Assembly: GCA_014799475.1 (NCBI GenBank)
Contig: JAAVHX010000034.1
Span: 1 to 64,000 of the forward strand
DNA: 64,000 nucleotides
DNA from: Clostridiales bacterium
Lineage (GTDB): Bacteria; Bacillota; Clostridia; Oscillospirales; Oscillospiraceae
Direction: 5' to 3'
The notes beneath the pieces are model-generated. The model was not told the origin of the DNA and did not search any database. It worked only from the letters and a program-made list of their open reading frames with translations. Positions within the stretch are counted from its first letter, which is position 1. Every line of letters starts with the position of its first letter. Positions 1 to 8,139 of this stretch are shown here, one piece after another. Made by a program: the position numbers and the translations under genes.

Positions 1-3
1 ATC

Positions 4-36
4 AGGAGCGCCGGGGCCATAGGCCCCGGCGCTCCT
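4..36. terminator. Strong inverted repeat, probable terminator of the minus-strand gene at 57-983
   Basis: AGGAGCGCCGGGGCC-ATA-GGCCCCGGCGCTCCT, perfect 15-bp arms just past the stop codon. Confidence 0.7.
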
Positions 37-56
37 CCCATCCAGACGCCGGCTTT

Positions 57-983
57 TTAAGTAATGCCCTGCTCCAGCAGGCTCCGCAGCTGCTGGCACC
101 GGCGCCGGCAGCCCTCGATGAGCTCCTCGTACAGCGCCAGCAGATCGGGATCGTCCCAGTCGTCGGCGGCCAGGCGGTAGGCGTTCTCCTGCCGCTGTTC
201 CGCCTGGTGGCGGGTGCGCAGCGCCCCCCAGTAGGACGGGATGGCCGGGGCGCCCAGCAGCTCGGAGGGCCAGTACCGCAGCCCGGTGAGCAGGAAATAG
301 GCCGCCGACAGCTTCCGGGCCTCCTTGTGCTGCTCCGCCGCCATGCCGTTCAGCGTCCGCGCGTCCGTCCCCCGGGCCTTCCTGGCCAGGTGGCGGTAGA
401 ACTGCCAGCCCTCCAGCGCGTCCATCACGTGGCGGCGCAGTCGGGCGGTGCGGTCGTCGGCGGGCTGGGGCTCCTCCCACAGCTGGGGCAGGTCGTTTCC
501 ACGGTCGGGGCCGTCCGCCTCGGGCAGGCCCTTTGTTTCGGCGCAGTCCTCGCAGGTCTCCTCCGGGACGGGCTGATCTTGAGTCGGTGGCTCTTGAGTC
601 TGAGACTCTTGAGCTGGGGTCTCCTGGGCGGGGGTCTGCTCCCCCGGCATCTCCTCCACGGGCTGCCAGCAGTTCGGTGTCTGAACAGGCGGTTCCGGCT
701 CCATGGGCATCTCCGGCTCCATGGGCTGGGCCAGCTGCTCTTGAGTCAGTGACTCTTGAGCCGCTGGCTCCTGGCGCTCACACTCCGGGGGGAAGCCGGT
801 TCCCTGCTGCCGGGCCAGGGCCTCCAGGCAGTCGCAGGACAGGTCGCCCTCCATATTGAGGGGGCCGGAGCGGATGGGACTGCTTTCCTGGTCGCGGTCT
901 CCCATCACCCGCTGCCACACCCGCTGGAACACGTCCTGATCCTTCACCGAGCATGGGATCATTTCTTCCATGTGGTAAAACAC
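57..983 (-). CDS. Hypothetical protein with Gln/Glu/Pro-rich repetitive linker and helical, possibly ferritin-like C-terminal domain
   Basis: 308-aa ORF; linker TQEQ/QTPAQETPAQESQTQEPPTQDQP; C-terminal helices with EQHKEARKL. Confidence 0.6.
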   Translation of the reverse strand: MFYHMEEMIPCSVKDQDVFQRVWQRVMGDRDQESSPIRSGPLNMEGDLSCDCLEALARQQGTGFPPECERQEPAAQESLTQEQLAQPMEPEMPMEPEPPVQTPNCWQPVEEMPGEQTPAQETPAQESQTQEPPTQDQPVPEETCEDCAETKGLPEADGPDRGNDLPQLWEEPQPADDRTARLRRHVMDALEGWQFYRHLARKARGTDARTLNGMAAEQHKEARKLSAAYFLLTGLRYWPSELLGAPAIPSYWGALRTRHQAEQRQENAYRLAADDWDDPDLLALYEELIEGCRRRCQQLRSLLEQGIT

Positions 984-1032
984 CTCCTTTGCCCCACATT
1001 CTATGTGGCGGGGGAGGGGTTTGCCAATGGGC

Positions 1033-1665
1033 CTATGGTTTCACCAGCTCCTCCAGGGAGCGGACATACCGGCGGCACACCGACTTCAGCTCGTCCTGGC
1101 GGGCGGCGTAATAGTCGTCGTACACCCCCACGGCAGTCATGCCCGCTTTCATGGCGGTGGCGCAGTTGTCCGGGCTGTCGTCAAAGAGGGTGCAGTCCTC
1201 GGGCGGCGCGCCCAGCAGTTCGCTGAGCCGGGTAAAGCACCGGGGATCCCGCTTTTCCAGGCCGATCTCCTCGGCGAAGACCACCTGGTCGAACAGCTCC
1301 CGCAGATGGAAGCGCTCCAGTACCGTCTCGCACAGGGCGGGGCGGCAGGCGGTGAACATGGCCATGGGGCGGCCCTCGGCCCTGCACTGGCGGAGAAATT
1401 CCTCCGCCCCCGGCTTTAAGGGGGCCAGCTCCCGGTAATGGCGTTCCGCCAGGCTGTCCCATTCCGCCATGATGCCCTCCGGGGAGTCGGGCAGGTCATA
1501 GTACTCTTTGGTAAATTGGGCCGCGATGGGGTAAATCGAGCGCTCCACCACCCGCTGGTACTCCGGTGTGTGGGTCAGCCCCCGGCGGGTCAGGAATTCC
1601 CGATCCACCTCCAGCCATAGGCCGTTGGTGTCGGTGATGGTGCCGTCCAGGTCGAATATGTACAC
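1033..1665 (-). CDS. HAD-family hydrolase (phosphatase-like)
   Basis: N-terminal DLDGTITDTNG (motif I) and C-terminal LFDDSPDNCATAMKAGM (motif IV). Confidence 0.85.
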   Translation of the reverse strand: MYIFDLDGTITDTNGLWLEVDREFLTRRGLTHTPEYQRVVERSIYPIAAQFTKEYYDLPDSPEGIMAEWDSLAERHYRELAPLKPGAEEFLRQCRAEGRPMAMFTACRPALCETVLERFHLRELFDQVVFAEEIGLEKRDPRCFTRLSELLGAPPEDCTLFDDSPDNCATAMKAGMTAVGVYDDYYAARQDELKSVCRRYVRSLEELVKP

Positions 1666-1802
1666 AGTATCATCTCCTCGTCCCTGTCAGCATACCAGAC
1701 CCGCCCCGCTCTGGCAAGCCTTTTCGCCATTTTTCTCCCCGGCGTTGACTTGTCCCGCCTTTGCGGATAAAATAGAGAGGAGTTTTGAAGGGGGGCGGCG
1801 GT

Positions 1803-4169
1803 ATGCGGAAACTGGCTTGGTTTTCGGCTGGCTTCGGAGCCGCCTGCCTTTGGGCGAGCTATGACATGGGGCCTGTGCAGTTGCTGGGGCCGCTGCTCCT
1901 GTCGCTGTGCGTGTGGCTGTCCACCCGCCCCCGGCCTGATGAGCACCCCCTTTTCCTGCGCCGCCCCAGGGACAAGCGCCCGCTGTCCCGGTGGACGCTG
2001 TACCAGTTTTCCCGGCGGGGCTTGGCCCTGTGTCTGGGCGGCGTGCTGGCCTTTGGGTGGGCAAGCGCTTATTTTATGCTGTTCCGCGCCCCGGCGGAAA
2101 ATTGGGTGGGGGATGAAGTTTCCATTTCCGGCGAGGTGTCCTCCTACCCCAGCCCCACCTCCATCGGCGGCTATTCCGTCACCGTCCATTTGGGCGGCGG
2201 CTTCTTTGCCCCGGACGCGCTGGTGTACGGCTCGGCGGACTGGGGCGGGCTGAAGCCAGGGGATCATGTAGACTGTACGGCGCGGGTCAAGCTGTCCACC
2301 CACGCCTACGGCGACGAGACTACCTACTACACCGCCAAGGGCGTGTACCTGCTGGCCTACTGCAATGACGAGCCGGAGATCACCGTGGCGGAGCGCGTCC
2401 CCTTCCGCCACTGGCCCGCCCTGTGCGCCCGCAGGCTCAAAGAGGGCATTTACGCCGCCTTTGACGACCTGGCGGCCCCCATTGCCGCCGCCGTCACCCT
2501 GGGGGACAAGACGGGCTTGGACGATACGCTCTACTCCGCCTTCAACCGGGCGGGGCTGATGCACGCGGCCGTGGTGTCCGGCTTTCACATCTCGTTTTTG
2601 GTGGAAATTGTGCTGGTCCTGTGCGGCAAACACCGACGCGTGGCGCTGGCCATGATCCCGCTGCTGGTGTTCTACGCCCTCATGGCGGGCGGTACGCCAT
2701 CGGCCCTCCGGGCGGTCATCATGCAGTGCGCCCTGCTGTTCGCGCCCGTCGCCCAGAGAGAGGAGGACGGGCCCTCCGCCCTGGGCCTTGCCCTGCTGGT
2801 GCTGCTCATCCAGAACCCGTTTGCCGCCGCCAGCGTGGGCTTGCAGCTGTCTTTCGCCTCGGTGGCGGGTATCCTGCTGATCTCCGAGCCGCTGCGCCAG
2901 TGGCTGTACCGGCCCTTGAAGCCCTTGCGGCCCCCAAAGGAGCAAAAGCTCAAGCTCATGCTGTGGAATGGGGCCCGGACGGTACTTACCGGCGTGTCCA
3001 CCTCGCTGGGGGCCATGCTGTTCACTGTGCCGCTGATCGCGCTGTACTTTGGGCAGATCTTGCTGCTGTCCCCGGTGTCCTCAGTGCTGGCGCTGTGGGC
3101 GCTGAGCCTGTTGATGATGTGCGCCCTGGTGCTGGGGACGCTGGCGGTCTTTTTCCCCGGCCCCGCCGCCTTTTTGGGCATGATTGCCGGACTGCTGGGC
3201 CATTATGCCCGGTGGGTGGTCTTGTGGCTGGGCAGATTCCCCTTTGCCTCCCTGAGTACCGACAGCCGGTACTGCGTCGTCTGGCTGGGGGCGGTGTACC
3301 TGGCGCTGCTGACGGCGTTTGTCAGCCGGGAGAAGCCCCGTCGGCCCCTGCTCTGCGCTTGCGGGCTGATCGTGCTGCTGTGCGCCGCCATCGGGTTTGG
3401 CAGGCTGGAAGTGGAAACCGCCGACCTCACCGTGGCCGCTCTGGACGTGGGCCAGGGCTCGTCCACCGCTTTGCTGTCCGGCGGGCAGGCGGCGCTGGTG
3501 GACTGCGGCGGGGACGGCTCCCGCAGCGCCGGGGACGTTGCCGCCGACTACTTTGCTTCCATGGGCCGCGCCCGGCTGGACTTGCTGGTGCTCACCCATT
3601 TTGACAGCGACCACTTCAACGGAGTGGAGCAGCTGTTTTACCGCATGAGGGTGGACAGGGTGGCCATTCCCGGGAGCGATACGGACCCCGAGGACGCCGC
3701 GAGGGTGATCGAGCTTGCGGAAGCAGAGGGGGCGGAGGTCGTCCTGGTGGACGACACGGTGGAGCTGGCCCTGGGCAAATCGGCCCTCACCCTGTTCCCG
3801 CCCCTGGGCGGGGGTACCTCCAACGAGTCCGGGCTGTTTGCCCTGTGCAGTTGTCATGAGTTTGACACCCTCATCACCGGGGACGCGGACGCCTTTGTGG
3901 AGAAGATGCTGGTGAAGTACTGCCCCATCCCGGACGTCGAGCTGCTGGTGGTGGGCCACCACGGCTCCAAAAACTCCAGCTGTGAGGAATTCCTCCAGGC
4001 CACAACCCCGGAGCTGGCGGTCATCTCCGCCGGGGCCAACAACTCCTATGGACACCCGGCGTCCGAAACGCTGGAGCGTTTGGAGGCGCTGGGCGCGGAG
4101 ATCCGCCGCACCGACGAGGAGGGGACTGTCACCGTGCGGGTTCAAGGGGGCCGGGTGGGGGTATATTAG
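1803..4169 (+). CDS. comEC: DNA internalization competence protein ComEC/Rec2
   Basis: Multi-TM competence domain (HAAVVSGFHISFL) and C-terminal metallo-beta-lactamase domain (LTHFDSDHFNG, VGHHGSKNSS). Confidence 0.93.
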   Translation: MRKLAWFSAGFGAACLWASYDMGPVQLLGPLLLSLCVWLSTRPRPDEHPLFLRRPRDKRPLSRWTLYQFSRRGLALCLGGVLAFGWASAYFMLFRAPAENWVGDEVSISGEVSSYPSPTSIGGYSVTVHLGGGFFAPDALVYGSADWGGLKPGDHVDCTARVKLSTHAYGDETTYYTAKGVYLLAYCNDEPEITVAERVPFRHWPALCARRLKEGIYAAFDDLAAPIAAAVTLGDKTGLDDTLYSAFNRAGLMHAAVVSGFHISFLVEIVLVLCGKHRRVALAMIPLLVFYALMAGGTPSALRAVIMQCALLFAPVAQREEDGPSALGLALLVLLIQNPFAAASVGLQLSFASVAGILLISEPLRQWLYRPLKPLRPPKEQKLKLMLWNGARTVLTGVSTSLGAMLFTVPLIALYFGQILLLSPVSSVLALWALSLLMMCALVLGTLAVFFPGPAAFLGMIAGLLGHYARWVVLWLGRFPFASLSTDSRYCVVWLGAVYLALLTAFVSREKPRRPLLCACGLIVLLCAAIGFGRLEVETADLTVAALDVGQGSSTALLSGGQAALVDCGGDGSRSAGDVAADYFASMGRARLDLLVLTHFDSDHFNGVEQLFYRMRVDRVAIPGSDTDPEDAARVIELAEAEGAEVVLVDDTVELALGKSALTLFPPLGGGTSNESGLFALCSCHEFDTLITGDADAFVEKMLVKYCPIPDVELLVVGHHGSKNSSCEEFLQATTPELAVISAGANNSYGHPASETLERLEALGAEIRRTDEEGTVTVRVQGGRVGVY

Positions 4170-4211
4170 AAAGAACCGGTTCCATACTTGCTGAGAAAGG
4201 GGGCGGCGTCC

Positions 4212-5267
4212 ATGCCGCCAAAACGGGATAAGGTGGACAACACCGCCATGCGGGAGCTGAAGCGGGCCCTGAAGGAGGGCGCGCCCAAAAGCCTGTATGT
4301 TTTTCACGGAGAGGAGGCGTTCCTCCGGGACTATTATCTGGGCCAGCTGAAGCGGGCCATCCTGCCCGACGGGCTGGAGGACTTCAACCTCCACGCCGCC
4401 CGGGGGAAGGACTGCTCGGTGGACTGGATCGAGCAGGCGGTGGACTGCCTGCCCATGATGAGCGGGCGCACCCTGGTGGTGGTCACCGACTTCGACCTGT
4501 TCGCCCAGGGGGACAAGGCAAAGGAACGGCTGCTGGACATCCTCTCCGCCCTGCCGGACTACTGCTGCCTGGTGTTCGTGTACGACCTGCTGCCCTATAA
4601 GGCCCCGGCGAAGGACAAGCTGGCGGCGCTGCTGAAAAAAGAGGGGGCGGCGGTGAACTTCCAGCGCCAGGAGCAGGGGGATCTCACTGACTGGATCTGC
4701 CGCCAGTTCAAAAAGGTGGGCAAGAGCGTGGACACCGAGGACGCCCGGTATCTCATGTTCCTGGTGGGCGACCTGATGCACGATCTGGCCTCCGAGATTG
4801 GCAAGCTGACCGCCTACGCCGCCCACCCCAGGGTCACCCGGGCCGACATGGACGCGGTGGTCATCCCAAAACTGGACGCGGTGGTGTTCCAGATGACGGA
4901 CGCCATGGCCCGCAAGGACTTCGACAAGGCCGCGTCGGTGCTGGCCGACCTGCTCCACAGCCAGCAGGCCCCCATCATGATCCTGGCCGCCATGGGCAAG
5001 TACTTCCGCCAGCTGTACACCGCCCGGCTGTATCTGGACGCGGGGAAGGGCCGGGGGGAGTTCATGGAGCTGTGGGGGATGAAGTCGGCCTATCCGGCGG
5101 ACAAGCTGCTGGATGCCGCCCGGCGGTTCTCCCTGCCCTGGTGCCGGTATGCCGTGCGCCGGTGCGCCGAGACGGACATCACATTGAAATCCTCCTACGG
5201 ACAGGAGAACGAGGTGCTCACCGCCCTGCTGATGGAGCTGGCCTCCGGTCGGCGGGTGGCGGTATGA
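4212..5267 (+). CDS. holA: DNA polymerase III subunit delta
   Basis: YVFHGEEAFLRDYYLGQLK N-terminus; located directly after comEC, as is common in Firmicutes. Confidence 0.9.
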   Translation: MPPKRDKVDNTAMRELKRALKEGAPKSLYVFHGEEAFLRDYYLGQLKRAILPDGLEDFNLHAARGKDCSVDWIEQAVDCLPMMSGRTLVVVTDFDLFAQGDKAKERLLDILSALPDYCCLVFVYDLLPYKAPAKDKLAALLKKEGAAVNFQRQEQGDLTDWICRQFKKVGKSVDTEDARYLMFLVGDLMHDLASEIGKLTAYAAHPRVTRADMDAVVIPKLDAVVFQMTDAMARKDFDKAASVLADLLHSQQAPIMILAAMGKYFRQLYTARLYLDAGKGRGEFMELWGMKSAYPADKLLDAARRFSLPWCRYAVRRCAETDITLKSSYGQENEVLTALLMELASGRRVAV

Positions 5268-5280
5268 GAGGAGGTAAATT

Positions 5281-5862
5281 TTGAAGAAACATATTATCAT
5301 TGCAGGTGTGCCGAGATCAGGAAAAAGCACCATTTCTCAAATAATATCAAAAAATTTTGGATACCAACACATCAGTATGGACTCGATCATTGCAGGGATC
5401 GAGAAAGTTTTTCCTGAAACAGGCATAAATTCTGATGCAGATACGGATTTACAAGAAAATATCCAATATATCAGTTCTAAGATCGCGTTATTCATACGGG
5501 CGATGATGGATAGCGGTGAGTATAATGAATGTGACTATGGAATGGTAATTGATATATTTCAGTTATTACCAAAACACTATATTCAATATATAGATCCTTC
5601 TCTTTGCGATATTTATTATCTCGGCACATCGGAAGTAACTCCTGAAGAAAGATATGAACTTTTAAAAAAGTACGATACCCCCAAGGACTATACTTATTAT
5701 AAAACGGAAGAAGAAAACAAAGGGGATTGTGCTGACATTGTAACGATAAGCAAACAGCTGAAAGAGCAATGCAGAGTTTATAACCTACCGTACTATGATA
5801 CATCTTACAACAGAGAACAGATATTCAAAGTTATTTTGGATTTTTTAGCAAGCAATATATAG
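5281..5862 (+). CDS. P-loop nucleotide kinase-like protein (TTG start)
   Basis: Walker A GVPRSGKST; 193-aa ORF with markedly low GC relative to its neighbours. Confidence 0.75.
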   Translation: MKKHIIIAGVPRSGKSTISQIISKNFGYQHISMDSIIAGIEKVFPETGINSDADTDLQENIQYISSKIALFIRAMMDSGEYNECDYGMVIDIFQLLPKHYIQYIDPSLCDIYYLGTSEVTPEERYELLKKYDTPKDYTYYKTEEENKGDCADIVTISKQLKEQCRVYNLPYYDTSYNREQIFKVILDFLASNI

Positions 5863-5908
5863 CTGCTTGAAACCGGTGACGAAACAGCTTTGTTTATGGA
5901 GGGCTGAT

Positions 5909-6493
5909 ATGAGAATTCAAGAGGCCATTGTAGTGGAGGGCCGATACGACAAGTCCGCCCTGGCCGGGGTGGTGGACACCCTGATCCTGGACACCGCCGG
6001 GTTCGGGGTGTTCAAGGACGGGGAGCGGCTGGCCCTGCTGCGAAAGCTGGCGGCAAAGCGGGGGCTCATCGTCCTCACCGATCCGGACGGGGCGGGGTTC
6101 GTCATCCGCAATTATCTCAAAGGGGCCATCCCAAAGGAACAGCTCAAGCACGCCTATGTGCCCGATGTATACGGTAAGGAGCGCCGCAAGCGCGCCCCCG
6201 GCAAGGAGGGTAAGCTGGGCGTGGAGGGGATGCCGCCCGAGGTGCTGCGAAACGCCATCCTCCGGGCCGGGGCCACGGTGCTGGACGGGGAAGCGCCGTC
6301 CCGCCCCTCGGGGGATCTCACCCCGGCGGACCTGTTTGCCCTGGGGCTGTCCGGCACGCCCGACGCAGCCCAGCGGCGGGCCGCCCTTCTGCGCAGGCTG
6401 GAGCTGCCCGAGCACATGAGCGCCAAGGCGCTACTCTCGGCGCTGAACGCGCTGTATACCCCGGAAGAGCTGGACGAACTGCTGAATGAATGA
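5909..6493 (+). CDS. rnmV: Ribonuclease M5-like Toprim protein
   Basis: Toprim motifs IVVEGRYDKSAL and LTDPDGAG; C-terminal domain typical of RNase M5. Confidence 0.85.
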   Translation: MRIQEAIVVEGRYDKSALAGVVDTLILDTAGFGVFKDGERLALLRKLAAKRGLIVLTDPDGAGFVIRNYLKGAIPKEQLKHAYVPDVYGKERRKRAPGKEGKLGVEGMPPEVLRNAILRAGATVLDGEAPSRPSGDLTPADLFALGLSGTPDAAQRRAALLRRLELPEHMSAKALLSALNALYTPEELDELLNE

Positions 6494-6531
6494 AAACGGA
6501 GTGCCTTCCAACATGGAAGGCACTCCGTTTT
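6493..6531. terminator. Perfect 18-bp-arm hairpin terminator after rnmV
   Basis: AAAACGGAGTGCCTTCCA-ACA-TGGAAGGCACTCCGTTTT. Confidence 0.85.
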
Positions 6532-6563
6532 GTTATATTGCTTCGCAATATGACAAAAAGTGT

Positions 6564-7001
6564 TTATTGTTCCGTCTCCATGACCTTGTCCACCCGGCGC
6601 TGGTGGCGGCCGCCCTCGAATTCCGTGGACAGGAACACGTCCAGGATGCGCTCCGCCAGATTGCCCCCGGTGACCCCCGCCCCCATGGCCAGCACGTTGG
6701 CGTCGTTGTGGCGGCGGGTCATCTCGGCGGACAGGGTTTCGTGGCACAGGGCGCACCGCACGCCCTTCACTTTGTTGGCCACCATGGACACGCCGATGCC
6801 GGTGGTACAGAGGACGACGCCCCGCTCACAGGCTCCATCCGCCACCAGTTGGGCGGCGGGACGGGCGAAATCGGGGTAGTCGCAGCTGTCCAGGCTGTTG
6901 GTGCCGCAGTCGGTCACCTGGTGGCCCTGCTGGATTAGGTGGGCTTTCAGCCGCTCCTTCAGCTCGTAAGCGCCGTGGTCGCAGGCAATGGAAATTTTCA
7001 T
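6564..7001 (-). CDS. rpiB: Ribose-5-phosphate isomerase B
   Basis: MKISIACDHGAYELKERLK...CTTGIGVSMVANKVKGVRCALCHE. Confidence 0.95.
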   Translation of the reverse strand: MKISIACDHGAYELKERLKAHLIQQGHQVTDCGTNSLDSCDYPDFARPAAQLVADGACERGVVLCTTGIGVSMVANKVKGVRCALCHETLSAEMTRRHNDANVLAMGAGVTGGNLAERILDVFLSTEFEGGRHQRRVDKVMETEQ

Positions 7002-7020
7002 ATCCTCAAATCCTCTCTGC

Positions 7021-7836
7021 TCAAAGTTTGTGGAGCACCGGGCGGCGTCCTTCGTAGGTGGTCACGCAGTCAAATCCCGCGGCCTGGATCATCTCCAACG
7101 CCTGGGGGATGCCCTTTGCCACGTCCTCGGCCCGGTGGGCGTCCGCCCCCACGGTGACGAGCCTGCCGCCGCATTCCTTGAACCAGGCCAGCAGGGGGGG
7201 CCAGGAGTCCAGGTCCTCCCCCCGGCACACGTTGACCTCCATGGCGTGGTCGGTTTTTGCCACCTCGGTGAAGATGGCCCGCACCCGCTCCTCGTAATCG
7301 GCGATAGACAGATCTACCCCGTCCCGGTGGATGTACCGCAGGGGATAGACGATGTGGGCCAGACTGTCGTAGCAGTCGGGGCATTGGGTCACCAGCGTCC
7401 AGGTGTGGGCCAGGGTGCTCTCCACCGCGCGGCGGGCCAGCTCCATGTTGTTGTGGAAGTCGGAGAAGTACAGATCCTGGTCCCCCTCCATGCCGATCCA
7501 GTTGTGGAGGGAGCCCAGCACAAAGTCCAGCTCCTCGCCGCCCTGGGCCAGCACGGCCCGTGCCGTGTCCGGGTCATAGGGCGCGGAGCCCAGCTCGATG
7601 CCGAGGCGGAGGATGAGCTTGTCCCCTACCTCCCGCTTCACCGCGCGGTACTGCTCCTTGGCGGCTGGCCAGTCGAAGGAGCCTGCGGCTGACCCGTCGA
7701 AGTTCAAAAGGTCATGGTGGTCGGTAACGCAGAACTCCCGCAGGCCGGCGGCAATGGCGGCCTGGGCGGTGTCGGACAGCACCGCCCGGCTGTCGTGGGA
7801 GATTTTCGTGTGGCTGTGGATGTCGCAGAGATACAT
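7021..7836 (-). CDS. PHP-domain histidinol-phosphatase (HisJ family)
   Basis: DIHSHTKISHDS, VTDHHD, LGSLHNWIG, VGADAHR PHP motifs. Confidence 0.88.
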   Translation of the reverse strand: MYLCDIHSHTKISHDSRAVLSDTAQAAIAAGLREFCVTDHHDLLNFDGSAAGSFDWPAAKEQYRAVKREVGDKLILRLGIELGSAPYDPDTARAVLAQGGEELDFVLGSLHNWIGMEGDQDLYFSDFHNNMELARRAVESTLAHTWTLVTQCPDCYDSLAHIVYPLRYIHRDGVDLSIADYEERVRAIFTEVAKTDHAMEVNVCRGEDLDSWPPLLAWFKECGGRLVTVGADAHRAEDVAKGIPQALEMIQAAGFDCVTTYEGRRPVLHKL

Positions 7837-7860
7837 TTTAAATCACCTGAATCAAATATA

Positions 7861-8135
7861 ATTGAGACGCGCTTCCCCTCGCGGGGGACGGCCTCCGGCG
7901 GGTTACTTTCTCTCACGCGAGAGAAAGTAACCAAAGAGCGCGCCCAAGGGGCTTTGCCCCTTGGGTATCCCCGTGCCGCGCCTGGGCCAAGAGCATTGAT
8001 ACGGCTATTGCGTCTGACGCATGGAACTCACTTCGTTTTCCGGCCCTCACAGGGCCTGATCTGGCGGTGAATCAAACGTGAGCGCGCTCCTATCAACGCC
8101 TTCCTGTATCCACGCATACGATTTGCGGTGGGTTA
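7861..8135. repeat. Intergenic element with multiple perfect hairpins, candidate interspersed repeat
   Basis: GGTTACTTTCTCTC-ACGC-GAGAGAAAGTAACC (7901-7932), CCCAAGGGGC-TTT-GCCCCTTGGG (7943-7965), GGCCCT-CAC-AGGGCC (8042-8056). Confidence 0.55.
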
Positions 8136-8139
8136 GCGC

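Noticed and set aside
3081-5333. 750-aa ORF antisense to comEC/holA
   Set aside because: Same GC-bias artefact; spans two genuine genes on the other strand.
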